From contig JAOPKE010000010.1 in the NCBI GenBank assembly GCA_025517465.1, positions 1 to 64,000 on the forward strand: 64,000 bases of DNA. Reading direction: 5' to 3'. Source of the DNA: Halobacteria archaeon HArc-gm2 (lineage in GTDB: Archaea > Halobacteriota > Halobacteria > Halobacteriales > Haloarculaceae). The notes under the pieces are model-generated. The model was not told the origin of the DNA and did no database searches. It saw nothing but the letters and a program-made list of their open reading frames with translations. The position numbers were made by a program, and so were the translations under genes. Positions 8,482-17,086 of the stretch are shown in pieces (position 1 is the stretch's first letter; the number at the start of each line of letters is the position of its first letter).

Positions 8482-8622
8482 GGCTCTCCGGTCTCTCGCG
8501 ATTGCGTCCTGTCGAGAGCACCGAAACTGGTAGTCGATTGCCCCGTGATCGAATTATCCGCTCTCGGGAGATGCTGGACTGTCAACTCGACGTCGTGTAG
8601 AATTGGCGGGCCAACCGTTCTT

Positions 8623-9618
8623 TCAGCTCCTCGTCAAACTATACAGTTCGAGCAGGTATCGCTCTCCCTCGTAGGAAATGTACCAGTGGTCGCGGGCTGG
8701 GTCTGGAAGGTCTGAGACGCTGTCCATTCGTTCTCGTAACTGCTCGTAGCCGGATGAGGGCTCGTTGCAATCCTCGTAGTCCTCGTCCTCACCAGCGTCG
8801 ATAGCTGCTTCGAGGACCGTTCGCTCGTCGGTCGATAGATCCTCCAGCACAGTGAGATACCGGTCGGCAGCGTACATTCTGAACGACTCCGTCGAGTCCG
8901 CGACGCGAGTCGCGGTGTAGTCGAAGGTCCGTCGGGTGTTCGTCCTGTCCTCGGTCGAGATTGTGACGCGGTACTCTCGGCCGTCCCACTCGACCCACGT
9001 CGTCCCCGCCCCGACGAGTTCTGAGTCTGCAGTGCCCCGTGGGTACGGCGCTGGGCTGTCACCGACACTCAGTCCCTGTCTGGGGAGACCTTCGCGTGAG
9101 TACGCCGGCCCGAGCACCAGGTATTCGAGCGCGTGCTGGTCGACCGCAGGGAGGTCAGCGTAGGTGAGGACGCTTTGGTCTTCGGGCGCCTCTCGGCCGT
9201 TCTCCCAGGAGAGATCGGCCGTCTTCGCCGGGACCTCTTCGGACCCAGTCTGTTCGTAGTCGATCCGGTAGTACGCGCCGTCACGGCGTGTGTACTGCCC
9301 GTTCCGTATCGGCCGCTGACCATACGTCTCGAGGACGACTCCGTCTTCGGCAAAGATTCGATCGACGAGCCGCTGCTGGGCAGGTCGAAATCCCGTGACG
9401 AGCTGTTCGGTCGGTGCGAACGGGGAAATGGAGACCCTGTACCCACGCATACACTCTGGGGTTGCTGGTGGTGTCTCGGACTCGTCAGTCGGTGATGGTG
9501 AGCGCTGGGCCGTCTCGGACGTCGGCGTCGCCGACTGATCCGACCCTGGAGAATCACCGATGCAGCCGCCAACCAGCAGCGGAGCTGCGGCTGCGAGGAG
9601 GGACCGTCTCGATTTCAT
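8623..9618 (-). CDS. Tat-exported lipoprotein, unknown function
   Basis: The 331-residue protein begins MKSRRSLLAAAAPLLVGGCI: a twin-arginine signal with a lipobox cysteine at residue 19, giving a membrane-anchored extracellular lipoprotein. A Ser/Thr/Pro-rich linker (about 22-55) precedes a folded domain with many Tyr/Glu strands (RDGAYYRIDYEQTG; WVEWDGREYRVTIS; HWYISYEGERYLLELYSL). No enzyme motif was recognised. Confidence 0.75.
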   Translation of the reverse strand: MKSRRSLLAAAAPLLVGGCIGDSPGSDQSATPTSETAQRSPSPTDESETPPATPECMRGYRVSISPFAPTEQLVTGFRPAQQRLVDRIFAEDGVVLETYGQRPIRNGQYTRRDGAYYRIDYEQTGSEEVPAKTADLSWENGREAPEDQSVLTYADLPAVDQHALEYLVLGPAYSREGLPRQGLSVGDSPAPYPRGTADSELVGAGTTWVEWDGREYRVTISTEDRTNTRRTFDYTATRVADSTESFRMYAADRYLTVLEDLSTDERTVLEAAIDAGEDEDYEDCNEPSSGYEQLRERMDSVSDLPDPARDHWYISYEGERYLLELYSLTRS

Positions 9619-9757
9619 GGCAATCGATTTCTGAAATAGTATAATGGGCTTTGTGGGGGCGGAAGTGAGACACTCGCTGGTTCCCGTCCTGGTGGCTTCT
9701 CTCAGCGACGATGGAATCGCCTCAAAGTACTTGGCACTGCACTTTCGGGTAGTGAGT

Positions 9758-10207
9758 ATGCACTACCGAGAAGCGGGCGCTCTGGTCCTGTTCGGCACCA
9801 GCCGCCAGAACTCCCTGCTCGCGACGGGGAGTGGCATCCTTCTCGGTGTCTCCATGTGGCTACTCGATCCGATCCTCGGTGTGGAGTACTGGTTGTGGCC
9901 GTCCTCGCTCGTCGATTGGGCCGTTGTCGCTGGATCCGTCCTGCTCGCCGCAGGAGTCACGTTCGACCGGGCGGGCCTCCTTGCGGCGTGCTGGGTGAAC
10001 GTTCCCGCACACGTTGCGTTCGCACACCACCATTACAGTCAGACCGGATTCGTCGTCCTCCCTTTCCAGAACGACCTCCTGTCCTACGCACTCATCTCGG
10101 CCCAGATCGCGGTCTTCTATGGCATACTCGGGTATCTTCTCGGCACCGCAAGCCGATGGGGGATCGACCGCTCGTCTGTCGGTAGCTCGGGGGCCATCGA
10201 GAGATAG
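9758..10207 (+). CDS. Small integral membrane protein
   Basis: This 149-residue protein has about four hydrophobic segments (NSLLATGSGILLGVSMWLLD; WAVVAGSVLLAAGVTF; AGLLAACWVNVPAHVAFAHH; LISAQIAVFYGILGYLLG). The frame also has an ATG at 9644, but the extra 38 residues look non-native, so the MHYREAG start is preferred. No family was recognised. Confidence 0.6.
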   Translation: MHYREAGALVLFGTSRQNSLLATGSGILLGVSMWLLDPILGVEYWLWPSSLVDWAVVAGSVLLAAGVTFDRAGLLAACWVNVPAHVAFAHHHYSQTGFVVLPFQNDLLSYALISAQIAVFYGILGYLLGTASRWGIDRSSVGSSGAIER

Positions 10208-10416
10208 GCATTCGTGGTGTGCGGTTACTCCAAGCCTTCTTCAGGAGAGTTTGCAAGCCACAATAGTCGCTTCAGACAATGGATTTACCGGTAGAACAGA
10301 AGCAACTCGTCATGAAACGACGGCGCGTGCTGGCTGGTATCGGGGCGATGTTCCCTGATTGAGGGCAGTGGCACACAGAATATGTTTAACCCATCTCTCA
10401 CACGATACCCCAAGTA

Positions 10417-10980
10417 ATGAGGCGAAGAGCGCTCCTGAAAGCGAGCCCGTCGCTCCTGGCTGCTGGTTGTATCGGAACGCCGGGCAGTCAGGGACCACAG
10501 AGCGGTGTGGCCGTCGAAGCTACTGTTACCGACCCAGCGGACGAGTACGCGGTAACCGTCGATGTCGTGGACGTCGCTTCTGAGGAGGCACTTGCTGATC
10601 TTCACATCACAGTCACGAACACTGGCGACGATACCGTCTCGGTCTCGTCGGGAGCGCCGAAGCCCTTTGGAATACTCGTCGCTGATTCAGTAGACACTGA
10701 CGCCGCTCTCTTGCTGTGGACTGAGAGATATACTACTTCGAGTGGGATTGGGACTGATGAGTATCGGGTTGAATCCTGGACCGACGGCTATTATACGATA
10801 GTACTGCAACCAGCTGACTCGCTATCAGCGACATATACGCTCCGGGAGGAGACCTCGATCGGCGACCGTTCTACAGCGATCGCCGGAGGAAGATACGAGC
10901 TTTCGGGTTACGACGAGGAGCCTTTCGAGATAAACGGAACGCCCGCAGACGTCGACTTAGAGATTCTTCAGGCACCCTGA
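10417..10980 (+). CDS. Tat-exported lipoprotein, unknown function
   Basis: The 187-residue protein starts MRRRALLKASPSLLAAGCIG: a twin-arginine-type signal and lipobox cysteine at residue 18. The mature part is a predicted single beta-sandwich domain (DLHITVTNTGDDTVSVSSG; YTIVLQPADSLSATYTL), resembling secreted Ig-like or intracellular-proteinase-inhibitor-like domains. It is likely an extracellular anchored protein. Confidence 0.7.
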   Translation: MRRRALLKASPSLLAAGCIGTPGSQGPQSGVAVEATVTDPADEYAVTVDVVDVASEEALADLHITVTNTGDDTVSVSSGAPKPFGILVADSVDTDAALLLWTERYTTSSGIGTDEYRVESWTDGYYTIVLQPADSLSATYTLREETSIGDRSTAIAGGRYELSGYDEEPFEINGTPADVDLEILQAP

Positions 10981-11027
10981 CCACTCCCCCTCACAAAACA
11001 CTCGTACGCCCGTTCTCTCAGAACAGT

Positions 11028-11070
11028 ATGAACCGTCGGCAATTCTGCTCGCTCTCGGCGCTACCGCAGG
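11028..11070 (+). pseudogene. Tat signal-peptide remnant
   Basis: The reading MNRRQFCSLSALPQG looks like the first residues of a twin-arginine signal peptide (RRQFCSLSA). It then runs without a hydrophobic core into the antisense of the next gene and stops. It is probably the broken start of a lost secreted-protein gene, but it is very short. Confidence 0.25.
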
Positions 11071-11074
11071 GTTC

Positions 11075-11533
11075 TCACTCGGCCGAGACAGTAAACGGCA
11101 TGCCGATAGCGTACCCTCGATTTTCGAGTTTCTCGGCCGTGATGCCCCAGTAGACGAACCGGTACGTCCCGGGTTCGAGCGTATCGCAGACGTGGTACGT
11201 GGCGGCCTCGTTTTCGAACGAGCCCGTCAGACCATCTTTCGACACTGGCAGTTCCCACGTGAATCCCTCTCTCGGTCCGTGACGATACGCGAGATCATTG
11301 TACGCCGGCTGCTCCATCTCCGTCCCGAAGATGGAATGCCACCCGCTTTCGGCCTGATACTGGATATCGTATCGCTTCTTGGTTCCTGTCTCCTGGGGCT
11401 CGTCAGTGACATTGGAGACGTGGGCAACGAGGGTCTCTCCCAGTGCTAGCGAGCGGGTGTCGAGACTTACGGCGTCCGGTCTCATCGTTTGAGTTAGCGC
11501 GCAAGAGACGATCGTTCTGACCCATAATCTCAC
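11075..11533 (-). CDS. Secreted-type Ig-like domain protein, no signal peptide seen
   Basis: The 152-residue frame starts with GTG; an inner ATG gives MRPDAVSLDTR. The body is one beta-sandwich with the pattern ALGETLVAHVSNVTDEP, GFTWELPVSKDGLTG, CDTLEPGTYRFVYWGI and a final strand, like bacterial Ig-like domains of lipoproteins. No signal peptide or lipobox is present. Either the 5' end is lost, or the truncated signal-peptide fragment on the other strand reflects local rearrangement. A TATA-like AATTTTTGAG lies about 25 bp before the GTG. Confidence 0.5.
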   Translation of the reverse strand: MRLWVRTIVSCALTQTMRPDAVSLDTRSLALGETLVAHVSNVTDEPQETGTKKRYDIQYQAESGWHSIFGTEMEQPAYNDLAYRHGPREGFTWELPVSKDGLTGSFENEAATYHVCDTLEPGTYRFVYWGITAEKLENRGYAIGMPFTVSAE

Positions 11534-11944
11534 CGATCGACGATCGTCTTACTCAAAAATTCTCAGCTGAATTTGAGTTACTCGGAAAACACCGCTGTTA
11601 CTCAAATTCCAATTCAGTAGATTCGTTTCGGCTCGCTCCCGCTATATCGCATCTCGCTACTCGTTCCAACACAAGGTCCAGTATGCATGGAACAGGAGAT
11701 GATTTAGTGTACTGAGAGATTCGCCTTGTCTCTAGAGGGGGACTCTAATGCGGAACACGGACACTATCCGGAACCTGGGGGCGAAGATATCCTTCGTGAG
11801 TGTCTGGGCCGTTTGAACAATGATACTGCTAATTCTTGTTCTGCACCTGAGATGCAGGGAATTCTCAACCTGTGGTTTGCTCATGAATCTCCAGGAAGTT
11901 ACTGGCACAAAGAGCGGTTTCTACACACTCTGGTGTTGGATAGT
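11534..11944. other. Intergenic stretch with an inverted repeat
   Basis: No supportable gene was found. A 10-bp inverted repeat (GAATTTGAGT, 11569-11578; complement at 11600-11609) with a 21-nt loop lies just upstream of the GTG start of the preceding minus-strand gene and could be an operator or transcript hairpin. The rest is featureless up to the hairpin repeat that follows. Confidence 0.4.
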
Positions 11945-12061
11945 CTGAAAGCCCCCTCGCGCTCACGGGCTGCGACCGCACCTGCGCTCCTCGTTTCACT
12001 GCGGTGCTTGGCGGGTCTCGCCTCGTGAGCACTCGGCCCCTTTCAGTCCCGCCCCGTGGGT
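11945..12061 (+). repeat. Haloarchaeal hairpin repeat, copy A
   Basis: This copy begins CTGAAAGCCCCC, contains the shared core GCGCTCCTCGTTTCACTGCGG and ends GGCCCCTTTCAGTCCCGCCC. The outer arms pair (GAAAG with CTTTC; GCTCACG with CGTGAGC). Copies B, C and D elsewhere in the window have the same frame but different, compensating arm sequences. It lies between non-coding sequence and a CAP-domain remnant. Confidence 0.7.
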
Positions 12062-12094
12062 TGTTGCGGAAGGGCTACTGTGTCGGCGAGTAGC

Positions 12095-12259
12095 TCAGCA
12101 GAAATTCCGTGTGGCATACACGCGCGTCTTCCCTCCCTCTTCAGCGACTGCCACGCCGACCCCTTCCGTGTTCCAGTAGGATCGGAGGATGTTCTCGCGA
12201 TGGCCACTGGAGTTCATCCACTGGGTGGATTTCACCCCTTTCCTCGAACGCACGGCGAT
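12095..12259 (-). pseudogene. CAP/SCP-domain C-terminal remnant
   Basis: The frame reads TQWMNSSGHRENILRSYW, then GVGVAVAE and RVYATRNFC before TGA. 'W(M/V)NSxGHRxNIL ... GVG ... ATQNFC' is the signature end of CAP (SCP/PR-1) domains, which are secreted proteins. The rest of the domain and the signal peptide are absent, so this is a fragment. It continues in frame after the stop of the upstream gene. Confidence 0.55.
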
Positions 12260-13015
12260 TCAACGCTGGCCGTCGCTCTTATATTGCCTGTACCCCTCCG
12301 AGAGGGTTTTGATAGCAGCGAGAGCCATCGTTAGTTGGGCTACTTCCCAAACGACAGATGGCAATCCGAATGGGGCACGTGCAGCTTTTTCTGAATGTTG
12401 ATTGGTGGTCTCTCTCTCATCCAAACTACCACTGTCTCCAGAGGGAGACGGTGTCCGTGAGAATTCTGCTTCCTCTTCAGAGGTGGACCTCTCGGTCGGT
12501 GTTTGTGTCGTAGCAGACGACAGCGACTCCGGTTGTCGAGTCGGACTGCTCGTTGGAGACTGTTTATCGGTCGTTACCTCCGTCTTGGAGACGATCTCGA
12601 AATCTACCTGTGCGGAATCTTTTGGGTCACTATGCTGATCGAACCCCTGGTTGTAGATGCTGAATTCGGCGACGTACGCACCAGACTCTAGCAAAAGCGT
12701 TTTCGTTTGTATCTCTATTTGTTCTCGTCCACCGTTCCCTGGTAACTCGACCGGTTCCGTTTCGGATTCCTCCAAAACCGTTCCGTCACTTTCGTCCCTG
12801 ATCTGAGTCTGTACCGTTATCTCCTTTCTCTGACTGCTCTCATTCCGTACTACGATCTCGTTCGTGTACCGCTCGTTCTCGTGGATCGTTTTGTTAGCGC
12901 TATCGATCGTCGTAATACTGATATTGGTGTGATTGAGGTCGGATAATCCGCTCAATGGTACCAATCCGACCGATCTAATCACCTCGCGACGGTGGACGGT
13001 TCTCTTACACCCCAT
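12260..13015 (-). CDS. Predicted secreted beta-sandwich protein
   Basis: The 251-residue protein has an N-terminal HRREVIRSVGLVPLSGLS segment resembling a Tat-type signal without a lipobox. A CARDB-like beta domain (about 45-140: NEIVVRNESSQRKEITVQ; ESGAYVAEFSIYN) is followed by a Ser/Thr/Pro-rich stretch (about 150-215). The C-terminal segment VAQLTMALAAIKTLSEGY may be a weak membrane or amphipathic helix. Function unknown. Its stop abuts an in-frame CAP-domain remnant, so the present C-terminus may result from a past truncation or fusion. Confidence 0.55.
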   Translation of the reverse strand: MGCKRTVHRREVIRSVGLVPLSGLSDLNHTNISITTIDSANKTIHENERYTNEIVVRNESSQRKEITVQTQIRDESDGTVLEESETEPVELPGNGGREQIEIQTKTLLLESGAYVAEFSIYNQGFDQHSDPKDSAQVDFEIVSKTEVTTDKQSPTSSPTRQPESLSSATTQTPTERSTSEEEAEFSRTPSPSGDSGSLDERETTNQHSEKAARAPFGLPSVVWEVAQLTMALAAIKTLSEGYRQYKSDGQR

Positions 13016-13191
13016 TCGCTTTTCTATTTGCTACGATCAGTCCAGGTTGGAAATACATTTGCCCCGAATTTCCGGATTGTAGCTACTGTCCCCGTGGATT
13101 CCTCCAATCCAGCATTTTCAATGAGTACCGTGAATCGACAGCAGTTGAATTGGGATGAACCCCCTGAATACCACGAGGCCCCAACGAGGAA

Positions 13192-13371
13192 TCACTGGTG
13201 AGTTTGCACATCCCCGTCCCCGATATCTAGCTGACCTTGGAGTTCGTCTATGAGTTGCTGCCCTTCCTCGTGGAGTTCGTTCGCTCGTTCGAGCGACACC
13301 TCACCGTCTTCGATCTGGGTGATGATGTGTTCTAGTCGTTCGGTCTTCTCGCCGATGGAGTTCTCGGTCAT
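13192..13371 (-). CDS. xseB: Exonuclease VII small subunit
   Basis: This 59-residue protein starts MTENSIGEKTERLEHIITQI and continues EDGEVSLERANELHEEGQQL. That is the XseB helical hairpin: a first helix, a short 'L-(E/D)-x-G-x-x-S-L' turn, and a second helix with a conserved glycine. XseB subunits bind the coiled-coil arm of XseA to form the ATP-independent single-strand exonuclease. The gene begins 8 nt after the xseA stop on the same strand, so the two form an operon. Confidence 0.85.
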   Translation of the reverse strand: MTENSIGEKTERLEHIITQIEDGEVSLERANELHEEGQQLIDELQGQLDIGDGDVQTHQ

Positions 13372-13379
13372 GGTGGTCG

Positions 13380-14606
13380 TTAGAGAGTGGTGATGATGTA
13401 GCCCAGTGCCAGGAACAGGAGGAGTACTAACGCCGCGATGGCGATGCGCTGGCGGCGCCTGGTGGCCTCGTAGGCCTCGACTGCCTCCGCGGTCTCCTGC
13501 TCGTGGATGATCTGTTGTTTGCGCTGCTCGTGGGCGTGGTCGAGCCGGTTCTGGAGTGAGGTGAGCCGTTCCCGAGTGACCGTCTCGAACGCGTGGTCGA
13601 GGTCGGTGGACAGCTGAGCGAGTCGATCCGAGACGAGCTGCTGGTACGCGCCGTCCAGGTCCTGTTCGTAGTCGTCGACGCGGTTCGTCACCGTTCGTCC
13701 GTAGGCGTCTTCGAGTCGGTCCGAGAGCGTATCGAGTTCGTCTTCCAGGACGTCCTTCCGTGGGACGACTTCACCGACCTCGGTGGGTGTCATGACGCGC
13801 TGGTCGGCCACCTCGTCGGCGAGCGTCCGGTCGTTCTCGTGGCCCACGCCGACGACGATTGGCGTGACCGTCCCGTGGATGACGCGACACAGCGGCGTCT
13901 CGTTGAACACCCGGAGGTGTTTGTCGGCGCCACCGCCTCGCGTGAGGACGATCAGGTCGATAGTCGCGTCGTCGTCGAGTTCGCTGATGGCGCTCATCAT
14001 ACTCATCATCGCGTCGTCGCCCTGGACGCTCGTGCCCTGGACGACGATATCGACGTCGGGGTGGCGTTCGTGGATGGACGTGACGGCGTCCGTCCTGGCG
14101 TCGCTCTCGGCGCTCGTCGCGATCCCGATCCTGGTGGGGAGTTCCGGGAGTAGTTGTTTCGTGTCGGGGTCGAGCAGGCCGTCCTCCTCGAGTGTTCGTC
14201 TGTTCTCCGCGTACACTTGCTGGTAGGTTCCTTCGCCGACCTCGACGATGTCGTCGACGACGATGGAGACCTGGCCCTCTGCCTCGTAGTACGAGAGGTC
14301 GCCCTTCACCGCGACCTGCGTGCCGTCGTCGACGTCGAGGGCGAGCGTGTCGAGTTTGTACGAGTAGACGACGCAGTGGACGGTGGCGTTCTCGTGGACC
14401 AGGTCGAAGTGGCCGTGGCCGTTCGAGGAGACGCCGTAGCCCGAGACGTCCCCGAGAACGTAGTCGTAGTCGAGGTCTGGGGCGTTCTGGACGAGGGCGG
14501 CAATCTCGTCGTTGAGGGCGTCGACGAACGTGACGTTCTCCGAGTCGAGCGTGTCGTGGTAGTGCTGGAGGTCCCCTGGTGGGTCGGTGCTCGACTCGGT
14601 GCCCAT
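13380..14606 (-). CDS. xseA: Exonuclease VII large subunit, with C-terminal membrane helix
   Basis: The 408-residue protein has an N-terminal OB-fold (about 30-115) and a nuclease core (about 145-285) with the hallmark RGGGADKHLRVFNE and GVGHENDRTLADEVADQR motifs (bacterial form RGGGSxEDLxxFN...VGHExDxTxADxxAD). A long charged coiled coil (about 290-375) follows. It degrades single-stranded DNA from both ends. Unusual is the C-terminal hydrophobic segment IAIAALVLLLFLALGYIITT, which would tether the enzyme to the membrane. xseB follows directly. Family assignment is firm. Confidence 0.9.
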   Translation of the reverse strand: MGTESSTDPPGDLQHYHDTLDSENVTFVDALNDEIAALVQNAPDLDYDYVLGDVSGYGVSSNGHGHFDLVHENATVHCVVYSYKLDTLALDVDDGTQVAVKGDLSYYEAEGQVSIVVDDIVEVGEGTYQQVYAENRRTLEEDGLLDPDTKQLLPELPTRIGIATSAESDARTDAVTSIHERHPDVDIVVQGTSVQGDDAMMSMMSAISELDDDATIDLIVLTRGGGADKHLRVFNETPLCRVIHGTVTPIVVGVGHENDRTLADEVADQRVMTPTEVGEVVPRKDVLEDELDTLSDRLEDAYGRTVTNRVDDYEQDLDGAYQQLVSDRLAQLSTDLDHAFETVTRERLTSLQNRLDHAHEQRKQQIIHEQETAEAVEAYEATRRRQRIAIAALVLLLFLALGYIITTL

Positions 14607-14767
14607 TGGTCACTGGGTTTCTGAGTATCGTATAAAAATGAAACGGGGAGAGGAGCCGTGGATTTTCTCAGGAAGTCGCTGTGTCATTGTGAGCGGCAGG
14701 TTTTCAGGTTCCAGAGCCAGGACTAAGGGTGATTCCCTGCCGACCTCCCGATCCGTGATTTCTGTCG

Positions 14768-16078
14768 TTACTCGAGCAGGCTCGCGCCACTACACCGCTC
14801 GACGAGGTCAGATTGCATCTGGTGCAGTGTACGGCCGTCCGAGCGAAGCGTAACAGTGCCCTGTTCGTGGTCGAAGTCGACAATCCCCGCCTGATCCAGT
14901 CTCGGTAGGTGGGTCTGATAGAGACTGACGTAGACGCGTTTTCGCTCCGTATCTGTGAGTTCTGGGATCGGTTTCTCGTTTTCGCCAGCCGCGACTTCCT
15001 TGCTGAGTCCCAGCAGGTCCAGCTGCTTGGGCCCACCGTCTGCAGTAGCGAGGAGTTCGATCACCCACCGCCGTCGACGGTTCTGCAACAGATCGTAGGC
15101 CAGCGAGAGATCAACGTCAAGCTGTCCCGCGTATTGCGCCTCGATTTGCTCCATGATCTCACGCACTGCTCGGCCATTGTCGGTCACGGTGGGCTCGTCG
15201 ACATCGATGTAATCAACGAGTCCGGAATCGTCCAGCCGAGGCATGTGTAACTGCCGCAGTGAGGTCCAGACTCGTTTTTGCTTTTGCTCCTCGGACATGT
15301 CTTCTGTCGTCTCCCGCTCGGCCACTTCTGTGACGATCTCTGAGAGCGTTCCGGAACCACCCAACTCGGTCAGAACGGCCAGCACAGCCTGTCGCCGATC
15401 ACTGCTGTAGACATCGAGTAGTTCGTCGAGCTCTAGACCAGTGATCCGACCGACACCGTCGTGGGTCGTCGTCCCTCCGTCGAGCCCGAGTAACTGTCCG
15501 TAGTCGTAGCCCGGCCTGGTCAACTCGACGATCCCGCGTTCCCGCTCGAACGTCACGATGCCTTCCCGTTCCATTTCCGGAAGGACGCCGCTGAACAGCG
15601 TCGCGTGCAGCGCGGCGTATTCCTGGGTTTCTTCGATAGCGTGGTCCTCGATCTGATGGCCGGCGGTGTCGACGAGCTCGCTGGTCGTCCACTGCCGTGG
15701 ATCGTCCATGAGTGTCTGCAGGGTCGTCAGTCCCGGTTCGCTGGTGACGATCTGTGCAATGTCGAGCGTCTCCTCGGCCACCTGTTTGTCGTCGCTTTCG
15801 TCGTCTTCTACTCGTTCGAGCACCGTGCGGACGTCTCGCGGCGGGGTTCCCTGGTGGAACTCCCGGACAATCGCTGGGAGACTCCCGATGCCAGAGAGGA
15901 TGATGAACGTCTCGACGAACGCCAGGGACGTGTGTTGGTCGACGAGCCACGCAATTCCGAGTGCCAGGACGATCAACACCCCGACGTAGATACTCGGTCG
16001 GAGACGCTGGCGTTCCCTCCGTTCACCGACGCTCCTCGAGGCACCACCCATGGTCGGACATCTCGTATTCCCGCGCAC
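14768..16078 (-). CDS. Membrane-anchored tandem winged-helix regulator
   Basis: The 436-residue frame has a start at 16078, with MGGASRSVGERRER from 16051 more likely. Two transmembrane segments lie near the N-terminus (SIYVGVLIVLALGIAWLV; FVETFIILSGIGSLPAIV). The cytoplasmic part holds winged-helix units of the haloarchaeal DUF7344 type. Two have the pattern 'R-R-x-x-x-(I/V)-x-x-L ... K-R-V-(Y/W)-x-S-L-x-Q-x-H-(L/M)-P-x-L-(D/x)-x-(A/S)-G-(I/L)-V' (about 235-310 and 345-425). It is probably a DNA-binding regulator tethered to the membrane; the target is unknown. Confidence 0.65.
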   Translation of the reverse strand: MRGNTRCPTMGGASRSVGERRERQRLRPSIYVGVLIVLALGIAWLVDQHTSLAFVETFIILSGIGSLPAIVREFHQGTPPRDVRTVLERVEDDESDDKQVAEETLDIAQIVTSEPGLTTLQTLMDDPRQWTTSELVDTAGHQIEDHAIEETQEYAALHATLFSGVLPEMEREGIVTFERERGIVELTRPGYDYGQLLGLDGGTTTHDGVGRITGLELDELLDVYSSDRRQAVLAVLTELGGSGTLSEIVTEVAERETTEDMSEEQKQKRVWTSLRQLHMPRLDDSGLVDYIDVDEPTVTDNGRAVREIMEQIEAQYAGQLDVDLSLAYDLLQNRRRRWVIELLATADGGPKQLDLLGLSKEVAAGENEKPIPELTDTERKRVYVSLYQTHLPRLDQAGIVDFDHEQGTVTLRSDGRTLHQMQSDLVERCSGASLLE

Positions 16079-16299
16079 CGGCCTATTAAACCTCCTGTCG
16101 CCGCTTTCGTCAGTGAGGCTCTCACTCCAGTTGTCGTAGGATTGATTTCCTACCCCATTCCGTGGCAGGTGCGGACTTGGTTTCGCTCACGAACCGACTC
16201 GTCCATGGAGTCTCCTGCCGATTCCACAGATGTGATCCACCTCCGGGTGAGAAGTGTGAGGACAAGGGATTAGTACATCCGATACATACCGATACACCG

Positions 16300-16662
16300 A
16301 TGCCGATCAGTACAGACCGCTTCGAAGAGATCAACGACGACGGCGACGCCCCGTCACCGGGCACGAACGCCGGCGAGATCCTCTCGTTCCTCGAAGCCAA
16401 CGCCGACCAGGCGTTCACGCAAAGCGAAGTCGCCAAGGCGACAGACGTCAAACGGGGCTCCGTCGGACCGACACTCGTCCGGCTCCGGGAGTCGGGCCGC
16501 GTCGACCATCGCGGGAAGTACTGGCGGATCAGCGACCACGAACGGAGCCTGAACGACGCCGTCGAGCATGCCAGTGCCGTCGCGGCGAGTCACGAAACGG
16601 AGTCCTTCGAGTACGACGAGTGGATGGAGCACGCGGTCGACCCGCGCGAGGACCGTGAGTAG
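16300..16662 (+). CDS. Winged-helix antitoxin of an HTH/MazF pair
   Basis: This 120-residue protein starts MPISTDRFEEINDDG. Residues about 25-75 form a winged helix (ILSFLEANADQAFTQSEVAK followed by GSVGPTLVRLRESGRVDHRG). Its stop overlaps the start of a MazF-like gene, so it is the likely antitoxin and autoregulator. A degenerate copy of its first 55 codons lies at 34.2 kb. The upstream ATG at 16162 in the same frame adds non-native cysteine-rich sequence and was not used. Confidence 0.75.
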   Translation: MPISTDRFEEINDDGDAPSPGTNAGEILSFLEANADQAFTQSEVAKATDVKRGSVGPTLVRLRESGRVDHRGKYWRISDHERSLNDAVEHASAVAASHETESFEYDEWMEHAVDPREDRE

Positions 16663-16990
16663 CGCGTACGAGAACGGAGCCGTCTTCTGGGCACCGGATC
16701 CCTTCAGGCAGGGATCGAACCCGCGACTGTGGCTCGTCCTCGTCGCGGATTCGTTACCGTATCCAGGCCAGGAGTACATCTGTGCCGCCCTGACCACGAG
16801 CGACCTCCCGGCCAATCACGAAGTCGGTAGCGACTGGATCAGCGGCAACGATCCAGCGAAGACGTCGTACTGCTCGCCCTGGGTCGTCGCAACGATCAAA
16901 CACCGGGCGATCGTCAATCCGCAAGGGGAAGTGACGACAGGCTTCGTCGACCAGATGATCGCCGAGTGTGAGGCCTACTTCGACTCTTGA
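16655..16990 (+). CDS. MazF/PemK-like toxin
   Basis: The 111-residue protein starts at a GTG inside the antitoxin gene. It has the SH3-like PemK/MazF layout: YENGAVFWAPDPF (loop after strand 1), RLWLVLVADSL, the central YICAALTTSD and SYCSPWVVATIKHRAIV, and a C-terminal helix VDQMIAECEAYF. MazF toxins are ribosome-independent mRNA endonucleases. The 8-bp overlap implies coupled translation with the antitoxin. Confidence 0.7.
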   Translation: MSSAYENGAVFWAPDPFRQGSNPRLWLVLVADSLPYPGQEYICAALTTSDLPANHEVGSDWISGNDPAKTSYCSPWVVATIKHRAIVNPQGEVTTGFVDQMIAECEAYFDS

Positions 16991-17061
16991 CTGGCTCGCT
17001 CTTTAGCTGCGAGTACGTAGGACTGCGACGCGCAGTTGCGACGATTGGCGACGAAAATAAG

Positions 17062-17082
17062 TATGTGTAGACTCTACACATA
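17062..17082. promoter_or_regulatory. Perfect 10-1-10 palindrome, probable operator
   Basis: Arms TATGTGTAGA and TCTACACATA flank a single C, with no mismatches. It sits between a TATA-like AAAATAAG (17054-17061) and the ATG at 17087, where a bound repressor would block initiation. The next gene encodes a ribbon-helix-helix-type antitoxin, so autoregulation is likely. Confidence 0.65.
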
Positions 17083-17086
17083 GGTG

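Noticed and set aside
11726-12028. 100-codon plus-strand frame
   Set aside because: Its second half is hairpin repeat copy A, and the first half has no protein-like pattern.
14768-16078. Possibility that the tandem winged-helix membrane protein is a conjugation component
   Set aside because: No ATPase, relaxase or pilin-like motif; the repeated winged-helix pattern points to a regulator.
16162-16299. N-terminal extension of the HTH antitoxin
   Set aside because: Cysteine-rich, non-acidic sequence; the degenerate copy at 34.2 kb also begins at the MPI start, confirming the inner ATG.
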